Shown here piece by piece: positions 1 through 8,284 of a stretch of DNA of 64,000 bases (positions are counted from its first letter, which is position 1; the number at the start of each line of letters is the position of its first letter). The stretch spans positions 186,001-250,000 of the forward strand of contig CBDFKF010000003.1 of NCBI GenBank assembly GCA_965248765.1. The letters run 5' to 3'. The position numbers were made by a program, and so were the translations under genes. Under the pieces are notes generated by a model, which was not told the DNA's origin, searched no databases, and worked only from the letters and a program-made list of their open reading frames with translations. Source of the stretch: CBDFKF01 sp965248765. Its GTDB lineage: Bacteria > Pseudomonadota > Alphaproteobacteria > VGEJ01.

Positions 1-2
1 AG

Positions 3-899
3 CACTTCCACGAGAAGCTGGTCGCGGACTATGCCTTCAAGCGCAGCTACAACTGGGTGCGGCTGAGCTTGCAGGCCCATGGGCGAAGACGGGCGGCGCC
101 CAGGCGCGGGGCGCACCGGCGCAAGCGGCCGCGCCGCGCGCTGCCCGGCATGATGCTGCATCAAGACGGCTCAAGCCACGCGTGGGTCCCCGATCAGTGG
201 TGGGACCTGATCGTCACCATGGACGACACCACCAGTGAGATCTACTCGGCCTTCTTCGTCGCCGAAGAGGGCACGATGTCGAGCTTTCAGGGGGTGTCCG
301 AGGCGATCCGGGCCAAGGGGCTGTTCTGCTCGCTCTATGCCGACCGCGCCGGCCACTACTGGCACACCCCTGAGGCCGGCGGCACGGTCGACAAGGACAA
401 TCCGACCCAGTTCGGCCGCGCCCTGGCCCAGCTCGGCATCGAGCTGATCCCGGCCTACTCGCCCGAGGCAAGGGGGCGCTCGGAACGCATGTTCGCCACC
501 CTGCAGAAGCGCCTGCCCCAGGAGCTCAGGCTCGCCGGCATCACCGACATGGCCCAGGCCAACCGCTTCCTCAAGGAGCTCTACCTGCCAGGCCACAACG
601 CCCGCTTCGCGGTGCCGCCGGAAGCCGAGGGCACCGCCTTCGTGCCCTTCGCCGGTACCCTCGACGACATCCTCTGCGTGCAGCAGGAGCGCACCGTCTC
701 CAACGACAACACCGTGCGCTACAAACGCCTGGTGCTGGCGATCCCGCCCGACCGCCATCGCCGCCACTACGTCAAGGCAAGGGTCCGGGTCCACGAATAC
801 CCCGACCGCACCCTCGCCGTCTTCCATGGGCCGCGCTGCCTGGCCCGATACCAGGCCGACGGATCGCCCATCAACACAAGCCACAGACAGGCCGCGTGA
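3..899 (+). CDS. IS1202-type DDE transposase, 5'-truncated by window edge
   Basis: The protein catalyses cut-and-paste or copy movement of the IS. The visible residues match the 391-aa transposases of copies 2 and 3 without a difference I could find; the N-terminal helix-turn-helix part lies outside the window. A DDE catalytic triad can be proposed: Asp in HQDGSSH, Asp in LYADRAGHYW and Glu in RGRSERMF, the spacing expected for an RNase H-like integrase core. The reading frame is open from base 3 to the TGA at 897-899. Family assignment rests on the N-terminal LGVSERTFRRW motif seen in the complete copies. Confidence 0.92.
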   Translation, partial: HFHEKLVADYAFKRSYNWVRLSLQAHGRRRAAPRRGAHRRKRPRRALPGMMLHQDGSSHAWVPDQWWDLIVTMDDTTSEIYSAFFVAEEGTMSSFQGVSEAIRAKGLFCSLYADRAGHYWHTPEAGGTVDKDNPTQFGRALAQLGIELIPAYSPEARGRSERMFATLQKRLPQELRLAGITDMAQANRFLKELYLPGHNARFAVPPEAEGTAFVPFAGTLDDILCVQQERTVSNDNTVRYKRLVLAIPPDRHRRHYVKARVRVHEYPDRTLAVFHGPRCLARYQADGSPINTSHRQAA

Positions 900-916
900 T
901 CCGCTTCGACGCGACC

Positions 917-969
917 GGCCAGTGGATAAGGGGTCGGCCGCTCCGCGCCCGCCCCCTTATCCACTGGCC
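917..969. repeat. 17-bp perfect inverted repeat downstream of transposase
   Basis: The arm ggccagtggataagggg (917-933) is matched by its exact reverse complement at 953-969 around a 19-base GC-rich loop, starting 18 bp after the transposase stop. The same structure sits at 8328-8380 and 31617-31669 in the other copies. It could form a strong transcript hairpin, acting as a terminator for the transposase or as a block to transcription entering from outside. There is no T-run after it, so it is not a classic intrinsic terminator. Copy 3 differs from copies 1 and 2 at both loop-edge bases. Confidence 0.85.
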
Positions 970-987
970 CAACAACCACAACTGAAG

Positions 988-1023
988 CGGTCAATTCATA
1001 TGGTACATAAACCGGTCAATTCA
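988..1023. repeat. Double end-site of the IS: two 11-bp repeats 25 bp apart
   Basis: The sequence cggtcaattca occurs at 988-998 and again at 1013-1023, separated by a spacer containing tggtacataaa. The opposite end of the element, seen in copy 2, has the same plan: ccggacagatcg at 9607-9618 and ccggacatatcg at 9632-9643, also 25 bp apart with the same tggtacataaa core between them. These look like paired transposase-binding sites. Copies 2 and 3 retain only one of the two sites at the distal end. Confidence 0.75.
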
Positions 1024-1049
1024 GTTTGTTCTCGACAGCGGAGCGGCTC

Positions 1050-2180
1050 TCACGCGCCGCCACCATTGGCCCCACGATAGCTGATCGGCAAACGGCCGGC
1101 GAACATCATCATGACCTCGCGTTCGCTGCAGCCATGCCAGTTCGCGAGCTCGGCCAACTGGATATGCCCATCTCCGTCGGCACCGACGATCACCACATCA
1201 TCGCCGACAGCCGCTTCGGGGATGGCGCCGACATCGAGCACCGCGTGCTCGAGCGAGACGCCGAGGACCGGCACGCGCTGTCCCCGCACCAGCATCGCCA
1301 TCTCGACGCCGTCGCGCGCATTTCGCATACCATCGGCGAGTCCCACCGGGATCACCCCGACCGCAGTGGCATTCCGTCGCGCATAGGGGCTCGGCTGTAT
1401 ATCGCCGTTGGCATGCTCAGAAACATGAATAAGTCGGCTCTTGATCGACCTGAGCACCGGAGCGAATGCGGTCATATCGCCGATGTCGGGTGCCGCGGCG
1501 GGCAGTCCGTACAACAGATGGCCGACGCAGACGGCATTGCAGGAATCGGTATGTCCGGCGAGAAGGTCGACACTCGCCCGCGCCTGCGTGACCGGGACCG
1601 TGATGCCGCCGTCAGCTAGACGCTGGACGAGTGCGTCGAACGCTGCCAGACGCTCCTTCGCCCAGGCACCGTCGGTCGCTGCATGAAACGGGATGTGGGT
1701 ATAGAGGCCTTCTACCGTGATACCGGAGAGCGCCGTCACCTCGCGCACGAAGGCCTCGGCGGCCTCGAGCGCAACGCCCAGTCGCCGCAGGCCACAATCG
1801 ACTTTGATATAGACGACGCTTGGCGTCGATTGCTCGGCGAGGGCACGCGCGCCGGCCATGTCAAAAATGGTCGGGATGAGGCCGGCGCGCACGACCTCGG
1901 GCAACCCTTCCGGCAGGCAGTGGCCGAGCATGAGAATGGGCGTCGATACGCCGGCGGCCTTGATCGCCAGCGCTTCTTCGAAGCTGCCGGTCGCGAGCGC
2001 GAAGGCATCGAGTTCCGCGAAGACCTGCGCGGCCGCCACGGCGCCGAAGCCGTAGCCGTTCGCCTTCACCGCCGGGATCATCTTCATACTTGGCCCGGCG
2101 AGCCGCTCGGCCACGCGGTAGTTGCTGCGCAGGGCCGCGAGATCGACTTGGGCTTGGAACGGGCGCGGGCTATCGGCCAT
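1050..2180 (-). CDS. alr: Alanine racemase family PLP enzyme (atypical)
   Basis: The 376-aa protein belongs to the fold-III alanine racemases, which interconvert L- and D-alanine for peptidoglycan or D-amino acid catabolism. The PLP lysine is K39 in AVKANGYG, and Y266 in SPYARRN sits where the second catalytic base (Y265 of the Bacillus enzyme) is expected. K126 in IKVDCG matches the carbamylated lysine site. The usual C-terminal CMDQ-type motif is replaced by VSLEHAV, so the substrate may not be alanine. I chose the ATG at 2180, preceded by a gagga ribosome site, over an upstream ATG at 2258. The next gene left is the IS, only 12 bp past the stop. A D-carbamoylase lies 1.7 kb away. Confidence 0.8.
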   Translation of the reverse strand: MADSPRPFQAQVDLAALRSNYRVAERLAGPSMKMIPAVKANGYGFGAVAAAQVFAELDAFALATGSFEEALAIKAAGVSTPILMLGHCLPEGLPEVVRAGLIPTIFDMAGARALAEQSTPSVVYIKVDCGLRRLGVALEAAEAFVREVTALSGITVEGLYTHIPFHAATDGAWAKERLAAFDALVQRLADGGITVPVTQARASVDLLAGHTDSCNAVCVGHLLYGLPAAAPDIGDMTAFAPVLRSIKSRLIHVSEHANGDIQPSPYARRNATAVGVIPVGLADGMRNARDGVEMAMLVRGQRVPVLGVSLEHAVLDVGAIPEAAVGDDVVIVGADGDGHIQLAELANWHGCSEREVMMMFAGRLPISYRGANGGGA

Positions 2181-2361
2181 GGCAAATCCTCGACAGTGGA
2201 GTTGTTGGCCAGAATACTTCATTCGCAGATGCTCGGAAGGCCAGGCGAGCTCCGCCATTTCAGCGGGGGCGGCAACTTGCTAAAGTTGTGGCTGGCTGCC
2301 TGGTTTGATCAAGTGCGCGGCCCACACAAAAAGACCAACGGTCAGACACGGAGGAAAAGGC

Positions 2362-3765
2362 ATGAACGATCGAGACAAAGATATTAGAGCGAGGACGATG
2401 GAGCAGGTCACGCATCATCGGCGCACCGCGCTCTCGCGCCGCCGCATGCTGCAGGCGAGCTCGGCCGCGGCCATTGCCGCCATCGCGGCCAACTTCACGC
2501 CGCGCGAAGTGCACGCCGATGTTACCGGCGAGGTGGTGCATCTGACCGCGACCGGTAAGCGTTTCGATGGCGTGGTGCGCGGTCTGAAGCCGCTGTTCGA
2601 AAAGGCCTATCCGAACGCCAGCCTGAAGGTCACGACGATTCCGACGAACGAGTTCCTGAACAAGGTCAACGTCTACATGCAATCGGAGTCGGATGCCTTT
2701 GATTCGGTCACCCAGGACTATGGCCAGTACCCCTCACTCGAATCGTTCGGGGCGATGACACCGCTGCAGCCGCATATGGATAAGGACCCCGAGTGGTTCG
2801 CCGACTATCAGCGCGACGTGCCGGAGGCCCTGCAATCGCTCTACCGCATTCCGATCGCCCAGAGCAGCGGAACCCTTTATGGGCTGGCCCATGACGCCAA
2901 TTGTCAGATGACCTTCTACCGCAAGGATATCTTCGAGAAGGCCGGCATCGCGGTGCCGCGGACCTGGCCCGACGCCCTCGAGGCGGCGAAGGAGCTGAAC
3001 TCGCCGAGCACCGAACAGTATGGCTATGTCGGTGCTATGCAACGGAGTTATTGGGCCGGCTACCAGTACTACGGCATTCTGCGCTCAATGGGTGGCGCTC
3101 TGGTAGACAATGAAGGGCCCGGTGGCTGGAACCCGACCGTCAATACCGAAGACGGCTACATGGCGCTGAAGATGCTGGTCGACCTTCAACAATACGCACA
3201 TCCAGTCAGCTCCAATGCCGGTGAGGACGAGGTCAATGCAGCCTTTGGCAACGGCAGCGCCGTCTACGGCCCGTTGACCTGGGGCACCGCGGTCCTGAAC
3301 GATGCCTCCTTCACCGAGTTCAATCGGGTCTTCTACGCTGACCTGCCACCCAAGGGCACGAACCCCGGCGGCGCGCATCGGGTCAGCACCGGCGGGTTCG
3401 GCGCCTTCGTCCCGACGTACTCCAAGAGCCAGGAGGCGGGTGTGGCATTCGCTAAGTTCCTGGCCTCAGGCGATGCCCAGGATCCCGCCATTGGTGAGGC
3501 GGTCGTGGCGGCCGGCGGTCAGCCGGCGCGGCTCTCCATCCTCGATCGCCACCAGGACGAGAAACTGTTCTTCGGTGGGCTCAAGGAGAGCATGCCCTAC
3601 GGCATCACCAACAACCTCATGATCCCCGAAGGTTTCTCGATCGGCACACAGAACGGGATCGAGGTCGCCGACGCCGTCAACGGCGATCAGAGCATCGAGG
3701 CCGCGCTCAAAAACATGGACGCGGGCATCAAGAGGGTTCTGGAAGACGCCGGCTACTACGGCTGA
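2362..3765 (+). CDS. ABC transporter solute-binding protein, family 1, Tat-type signal
   Basis: A 467-aa periplasmic binding protein of the sugar/opine-type family 1. The N-terminus has a twin-arginine pattern SRRRMLQASS followed by a hydrophobic stretch ending near VHA (about residue 50), so it is probably exported folded. The body shows the typical family 1 segments (FEKAYPNASLKV near the start, a GFGAFV strand in the second lobe). The ATG at 2362 follows a clear ggagg site; an upstream ATG at 2305 lacks one. No permease or ATPase gene follows: the next element is a terminator and then an opposite-strand gene. It is therefore an orphan binding protein, and its ligand cannot be read from sequence. 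Confidence 0.88.
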   Translation: MNDRDKDIRARTMEQVTHHRRTALSRRRMLQASSAAAIAAIAANFTPREVHADVTGEVVHLTATGKRFDGVVRGLKPLFEKAYPNASLKVTTIPTNEFLNKVNVYMQSESDAFDSVTQDYGQYPSLESFGAMTPLQPHMDKDPEWFADYQRDVPEALQSLYRIPIAQSSGTLYGLAHDANCQMTFYRKDIFEKAGIAVPRTWPDALEAAKELNSPSTEQYGYVGAMQRSYWAGYQYYGILRSMGGALVDNEGPGGWNPTVNTEDGYMALKMLVDLQQYAHPVSSNAGEDEVNAAFGNGSAVYGPLTWGTAVLNDASFTEFNRVFYADLPPKGTNPGGAHRVSTGGFGAFVPTYSKSQEAGVAFAKFLASGDAQDPAIGEAVVAAGGQPARLSILDRHQDEKLFFGGLKESMPYGITNNLMIPEGFSIGTQNGIEVADAVNGDQSIEAALKNMDAGIKRVLEDAGYYG

Positions 3766-3783
3766 GTACCCCTTAGCGAGCTT

Positions 3784-3816
3784 AGGCCCGGCCTCCTAGG
3801 CCGGGCCTTTCATTTT
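3784..3816. terminator. Bidirectional intrinsic terminator
   Basis: The 11-bp arm aggcccggcct (3784-3794) pairs perfectly with 3798-3808 around a 3-base loop, followed by ttcatttt. It lies between two convergent genes (binding protein on +, hydrolase on -), as expected for a shared terminator. Confidence 0.85.
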
Positions 3817-3838
3817 GCGGTAGGGCTGCCGGCTGCCC

Positions 3839-4774
3839 TCAATCGGGCGGCGTGGCGCCGGTCTGGCTCGTAATAATGCCGTAGTGCTCGATCCGCCGGT
3901 GCTCAGCGAAGTTGAACATCGCCTTCTTGTTGTGGACGCAGAGGTCGAGATCGCAGCGGAAGGTGATCAGCTCATCGTCCATGGTGGCGGTCTGCGCCAC
4001 GATCTCGCCCGATGGCGCGACCACGCAGCTGCCGCCGACCAGCACGCTCCCCTCCTCATTGCCGGCTTTGGCGATGCCCACAACGAAGGTTGAGTTCTGG
4101 TAGGCGCCGGCCTGCATGCTGAGATGATTGTGGAAGTCCGTTAGGTGGTCGTAGATCGGCTCCCACGGCAGGTGGACCGGGGTGTTGTAGCCAAGCACGA
4201 TCACCTCCACGCCCTTGAGGCCCATGACCCGATAGGTCTCGGGCCAGCGCCGGTCGTTGCAGATGCACATGCCCATCACACCGCCCATCGTGCGCCACGT
4301 GTCGAAGCCGAGATCGCCGACGTCAAAATAGCGCTTCTCGAGGTGCTGGAAGGGGAACTGCGAGCGGTCGTCCGCGTGCCCGGGCAGGTGCACCTTGCGG
4401 TACTTGCCAACGATCGTTCCCGACTTGTCGACGAGAATGGCGGTGTTGAAATGCTTGGTGACACCGTTCTCCTCGACGAGCTCGGCATAGCCGAGGTGAA
4501 ATCCGATTTCGCGCCGCGCCGCCTCGTCGAACAGCGGCTGGGTTGCGGCGTTCGGCATCTCACGCTCGAAGAAGGAGTCGATCTCCGCCTCGTCCTCCAT
4601 CCACCAGCGCGGGAAGAAGCTCGTCAGCGCGAGCTCGGGGAAAACGACGAGGTCGCAGCCGCGATCGGCCGCCTCACGCATGAGTTCCAACAGTCTCGAC
4701 ACGACGATTTGGCGGCTGTCTGCGCGCGCGATCGGGCCGAGCTGAGCGCCACCCACGGTGATGTTTCGGCTCAT
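3839..4774 (-). CDS. N-carbamoyl-D-amino acid hydrolase (nitrilase superfamily)
   Basis: A 311-aa carbon-nitrogen hydrolase that most resembles D-carbamoylases such as the Agrobacterium enzyme (304 aa), which release a D-amino acid, ammonia and CO2 from N-carbamoyl-D-amino acids. The Glu-Lys-Cys triad is visible: E47 in FPELAL, K127 in KYRKVHL and C172 in CICNDRRW. Long stretches such as LVDKSGTIVGKYRK and QHLEKRYF are characteristic of this subfamily rather than of aliphatic nitrilases. The ATG at 4774 has a ggagg site 11 bp upstream. It shares its strand with the fur gene 67 bp upstream and its terminator with the binding protein gene. Substrate stereochemistry is inferred from similarity only. 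Confidence 0.88.
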   Translation of the reverse strand: MSRNITVGGAQLGPIARADSRQIVVSRLLELMREAADRGCDLVVFPELALTSFFPRWWMEDEAEIDSFFEREMPNAATQPLFDEAARREIGFHLGYAELVEENGVTKHFNTAILVDKSGTIVGKYRKVHLPGHADDRSQFPFQHLEKRYFDVGDLGFDTWRTMGGVMGMCICNDRRWPETYRVMGLKGVEVIVLGYNTPVHLPWEPIYDHLTDFHNHLSMQAGAYQNSTFVVGIAKAGNEEGSVLVGGSCVVAPSGEIVAQTATMDDELITFRCDLDLCVHNKKAMFNFAEHRRIEHYGIITSQTGATPPD

Positions 4775-4841
4775 GTCGAGGGTTCCTCCATTGTCATCCA
4801 GCCCTGATCAGACAACCGCCCGCCGGCCGGAGTGCGCCGCG

Positions 4842-5258
4842 CTAGTCCTCGTGCGTACGCCGGCGACCGTGGAGTTCGAGGCGATGGCCGACCAGCACGT
4901 ACCCGAGCTTGGCGGCGATGTCGCGCTGCAGTCGCTCGATTTCTTCATTCTGGAACTCGACCACCCGCCCCGTGTCTATGTCGATCAGGTGGTCGTGATG
5001 CTCGCTCGCCGCCTCTTCATAGCGCGCCTCGCGGCCGCCGAAGTCGTGGCGATCGAGGATGCCAGCCTCCTCGAACAGCTTCAGTGTGCGGTAGACCGTC
5101 GCGATGCTGATGTTGAGGTCGAGCTCACTGGCCCGCGTGTGCACATCCTTGACGCTCGGATGGTCGGTCGCCTCGGACAGGACGCGGGCGATGGCGCGCC
5201 GCTGACCCGTCATAAGGATACCCCTCTCCTCGCATTGCTCCTCGATGCGCGAGGTCAT
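4842..5258 (-). CDS. fur: Fur/Mur family metal-responsive repressor
   Basis: A 138-aa regulator with the Fur winged helix (TGQRRAIARVLSEA, then ISIATVYRTLKLFEEAGI as recognition region) and the C-terminal dimerisation/metal motif HHDHLIDIDTGRVVEF. It has no CxxC zinc knuckles, which fits the alphaproteobacterial Fur/Mur branch that senses iron or manganese. The ATG at 5258 is preceded by ggggg 4 bases upstream; the longer frame upstream is not supported by homology. It is divergent from the Fe(III)-binding protein gene at 5478, a natural regulatory target. Whether the ligand is Fe or Mn cannot be decided from sequence. Confidence 0.9.
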   Translation of the reverse strand: MTSRIEEQCEERGILMTGQRRAIARVLSEATDHPSVKDVHTRASELDLNISIATVYRTLKLFEEAGILDRHDFGGREARYEEAASEHHDHLIDIDTGRVVEFQNEEIERLQRDIAAKLGYVLVGHRLELHGRRRTHED

Positions 5259-5371
5259 ATCGCCCCCGATAGCGACCGCCGCGAGCGGTCTTAAGCCCCT
5301 TCGGGGCCAGTAGCACACCCCCGGACAGCGCGCAATGCGGCTCCTGGCCAGGCTATCGACGCGCGCACTGT

Positions 5372-5423
5372 TGCGAATGCATCGCACTTGCCCTACTGAT
5401 AATGAGTTGCAACTGCATCGCAA
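5372..5423. promoter_or_regulatory. Candidate Fur/Mur operator region
   Basis: The divergent intergenic region contains tgcgaatgcatcgca (5372-5386, perfect 5-bp inverted arms) and a second element at 5397-5423 that starts tgataatgag, like a Fur-box half site, and continues into gttgcaac, a perfect 8-bp palindrome. The position between a fur gene and an iron-binding protein gene supports an operator. No binding data; the match to a consensus is partial. Confidence 0.45.
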
Positions 5424-5477
5424 AGTCGGCCCGCCGATAACGGGGCGGGCGCCGCGACGACAGTGGAGGAGAGCATA

Positions 5478-6539
5478 GTGTCCGCGCGCGTTAAGGCGCT
5501 GCCAGTCGCCAAGGGAGGGACGCGGGGGCCGGTGGCAGCCGCGCTGCTGGCATTGGGGGTGCTGATCACCGGCATCGCCGGTGAGGCGGCGGCCGGCGAA
5601 CTGAACATCTACTCTTACCGCCAGGAATACCTCATTCAGCCCTTCATCGAGCGCTTCTCAGCGCAGCACGATGTCACGATCAACACGGTCTATATGAAGG
5701 AGGGTTTGCTGGAGAGGCTGAAGGCCGAGGGCGAGAACAGCCCCGCCGACATCGTGCTCACCGCGGACATCGCGCGGCTGGACGCGCTGGCACGGGCCGG
5801 CCTTCTGCGCCCGGTCTCTTCAGCCGTGCTCGATCGCAATATTCCGGCTCAATACCATGGCGCGGGCGGGTTATGGTATGGGCTGACCCTGCGGGCTCGC
5901 GTGGTCTACTACGCCAAAGAGCGGGTCGATCCGTCAGAGCTGTCGACTTACGAAGACCTCGCCGAAGCGCGCTGGCGGGGCCGCATTTGCGCGCGCTCGG
6001 GCCACCACATCTATAACCGAGGGTTGATCGCCGCCATGATTGCGCACAACGGTGAGGCGGCGACGGAGATTTGGCTGCGCGGCGTTAAGGTGAATCTCGC
6101 ACGGCGACCACAGGGCAACGACCGGGCGCAGATCAAGGCGATCAAGGAAGGCATCTGCGATCTCAGCATCGGCAACACGTACTACATGGGCCTGATGAAG
6201 CAGGACGAGGAGCAGCGCCATTGGGCCGATGCCGTCGCCATCTTCTTCCCCGACCAGGACGGCCACGGCACCCACGTCAATATCAGCGGCGCGGCGGTAG
6301 CCAAAAGCGCCAAGAACCTCGAGACCGCGGTCAAGTTCGTTGAGTTCCTGAGCGGCGAGGAATCGCAGCAGCTCTATGCTGAGCGGAACCTAGAGTACCC
6401 GGTGATGGCCGGCATCGCATGGCATCCGGAGGTCGAGTCTTGGGGGCGCTTCAAGGCCGATACCCTCAACCTGTCGGCAATAGCTGCACAGGGTCCGACC
6501 GCGACGATGTTGGTTGATCGCGTCGGCTTTGACGACTGA
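5478..6539 (+). CDS. Fe(III) ABC transporter periplasmic binding protein (FutA/FbpA type)
   Basis: A 353-aa periplasmic ferric-ion binding protein. The mature part begins GELNIYSYRQ, the hallmark start of FutA/FbpA proteins, after a signal peptide with hydrophobic core VAAALLALGVLITGIAGEAAA. The family pattern continues in DGHGTHVNISGAAV and in the iron-site tyrosines around GNTYYMG. I prefer the GTG at 5478, five bases after a ggaggag site, over the GTG at 5463. No permease or ATPase follows in the window, so it either works with components elsewhere or the operon is incomplete. It is divergent from fur, which suggests iron repression. Confidence 0.87.
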   Translation: MSARVKALPVAKGGTRGPVAAALLALGVLITGIAGEAAAGELNIYSYRQEYLIQPFIERFSAQHDVTINTVYMKEGLLERLKAEGENSPADIVLTADIARLDALARAGLLRPVSSAVLDRNIPAQYHGAGGLWYGLTLRARVVYYAKERVDPSELSTYEDLAEARWRGRICARSGHHIYNRGLIAAMIAHNGEAATEIWLRGVKVNLARRPQGNDRAQIKAIKEGICDLSIGNTYYMGLMKQDEEQRHWADAVAIFFPDQDGHGTHVNISGAAVAKSAKNLETAVKFVEFLSGEESQQLYAERNLEYPVMAGIAWHPEVESWGRFKADTLNLSAIAAQGPTATMLVDRVGFDD

Positions 6540-6571
6540 GATTGCATCGCGATCTCGCCGTCGTCTCACCG

Positions 6572-6895
6572 CTAATAGGCGCTCCGGCCAGGATAGCCGT
6601 ACGACCAGAAACGGTGATGGCGCCGCGCACGATGGGAGTGGCCTAGCCGCGATCGCAGGCCGTATCGATAAGGGGAATAGCCGTATCCGTAGGGAGAGTA
6701 GAAGCGGTGGCCGTAAAGTCCGTGCCGCGGTTGGTAGACTTGCCCATAGTGTACTGCCGGCCTTTGGACCTGGTAGGTGACGAACGGCCCGCCGAACTTG
6801 CCAGTCTGACAGGCGGCCAATAACAGCGCGGCGACGCCGAGCACGATCGCTCGCGAGGCGGTGAGGCGGGGACGGCGGCTGGATTCTCGGCGCAT
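6572..6895 (-). CDS. Small lipoprotein, Tyr/Arg/His-rich
   Basis: A 107-aa predicted lipoprotein of unknown function. The N-terminus has positive charges followed by a hydrophobic run ending in the lipobox LLAAC (cysteine near residue 28). After the cysteine come a short GKFGGPF segment and a tail rich in Tyr, His, Arg and Gly (YSPYGYGYSPYRYG). The ATG at 6895 has an aggag site seven bases upstream. It ends 32 bp from the convergent iron-binding protein gene. No domain recognised; low-complexity composition means homology searches may be weak. Confidence 0.65.
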   Translation of the reverse strand: MRRESSRRPRLTASRAIVLGVAALLLAACQTGKFGGPFVTYQVQRPAVHYGQVYQPRHGLYGHRFYSPYGYGYSPYRYGLRSRLGHSHRARRHHRFWSYGYPGRSAY

Positions 6896-6997
6896 GGGAT
6901 CGCTCCTTGCTTCCACAAAGATTGGAGCGATTCCAAAGCGTTCAAATAACAAACGCTACACGATGGGGTGAGCAGCGCTGAGAGGTCGGTCCGGCCC

Positions 6998-8220
6998 CTA
7001 GACTCGTAGACCCATCACGTTCTTCTCGTAGGTCACGGCCTCGAACCGGAGGCCCAGTCGCCGCGCATAGCGGAAGCTCTCCTCCACCTCGGCTGTGTTC
7101 GGGCGGCGCGAGAGCTCCTCGAAGCGAGGACGGTAACGCGGATCGAGCGGATCGCAGAAGGTATCGGGGTGGTACTGGTCCATGATGTTGACCGGCACCG
7201 TGCAGCAATCGATATGGTTTGGCATCACGAGATGGCGGATCGTCGCGTCCTCGCCCCAGTCGCGCACGAACACGAGGTTGCGGGTCACGGTCTCCCAATA
7301 CCAGCCCGTGCGCGCAAGCTCGAGTGCGCATCGTCCCGGGCCGAACTTGAAATCGGGCAACCAGACGTCGATGAGAAGGCGCAAGATCTTCATTGCCTCG
7401 TCGGTCATGAAGAAGTTGCTGTTCCACAGCATCGGTGCGTTGAAGCCGCCTTCGTAGGTGGCGCGCGGGGTTCAGGTTGGTGTCAAAGTAGAAATCGCTT
7501 TTGACCGGCAGCGCCCTGGCGAGGTCTTCGCCACCCGGCTCGAAGTCGCTGCCGAGGTGGCGTATCGCCTCGACGATGGTGTGGAGATGGATGGTCGGCT
7601 CGCCGCCGACCCAGTTGACGTTGTGGCACCCCTCCATGCGCAGCAGCCAAGCCATCGTTGCCAGTACGCGGCCGTCGACGGCAATGCCGGCGTCCTTGTC
7701 GGTGCTGATGTCGCCGTTCTGGCAGAAGGCACAGCGCATGTTGCATGAGGTGAAGAAGATCGTGCCCGACCCCTGCTGTCCGCGATAGATCAGCTCTTCG
7801 CCCGGATGGTGAAAGAAAGTGCTGACCCGTGTCCCGTCGCTCAATTTGCAGGTGCCGAACTTGGTCGCGGTGACGCGGTCGACCTGGCAGTCCCAGCGGC
7901 AGAAGTTGCAATGGCGCAGCATCCGCTGGCAAAGCTCGTGGCAGAGATCGAGGAGATTGGCGCTCTCGGCCCGTGGCCCTAGGGGGGGCGCCCGCATCGC
8001 GTATTCGGTGCCAGCGCGACAGGAATTCAGGCGTTAGGCGAGCGAACTCACCCCACAGCGCATCCTCGGTCGCCTCATCGGGGACCAGGCTCAGCGGGAT
8101 CGTGGCGGCGATGCGGAACTTGGCCGGCTTGCGATTCCCTGCCACCTCGCGATACCAAGCGAGGTGTTCCGTGATAGCCGGGTCGCCCCACACCGATAGA
8201 CAATCGAACTCGGTTGTCAC
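6998..8220 (-). pseudogene. PflX-like radical SAM protein gene, two frameshifts
   Basis: Read through two frames-shifts this encodes about 405 aa of a PflX/COG1313-type radical SAM protein, related to pyruvate formate-lyase activases. The SAM/4Fe-4S motif CNMRCAFC is present, preceded by extra cysteines in HCNFCRWDC and GTCKL. The first 80 residues read from 8220; the frame changes inside a run of seven G (7982-7988, C on the coding strand) where six would restore it, and again near 7461-7466 where one base is extra. The C-terminus ends VMGLRV at 6998. IS copy 2 lies 65 bp upstream of the start codon and may have cut off its promoter. Either a decaying gene or homopolymer sequencing error. 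Confidence 0.8.
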
Positions 8221-8284
8221 GCGGCGGATCGTAACACGCTCGCCATATCAAGCTGTGTTCTGGGTCACACCTCGCGAGCGGACA

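Larger units (their letters stand above)
1..1037 (+). mobile_element. IS1202-type (ISNCY) insertion sequence, copy 1, cut by window edge
   Basis: This is the 3' part of an insertion sequence that occurs twice more in the window (8285-9658 and 31574-32947). Its right end, reading tgtcgagaac inward on the minus strand, is at 1037. It holds the transposase gene, a 17-bp inverted repeat at 917-969, and a distal end that carries one more 25-bp unit than the other two copies. The end begins with TGT, as in IS1202-group elements. The element stops 12 bp before the stop codon of the convergent racemase gene, so that gene is intact. The partner target duplication would lie left of the window and cannot be seen. 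Confidence 0.93.

Noticed and set aside
171..884. Long 237-aa frame opposite the transposase, repeated in each IS copy
   Set aside because: It is exactly antisense to the transposase in all copies, has high-GC mirror composition and no recognisable domain.
1683..2387. Plus-strand 234-aa frame inside the racemase gene
   Set aside because: Shadow frame of the racemase; no start site or domain.
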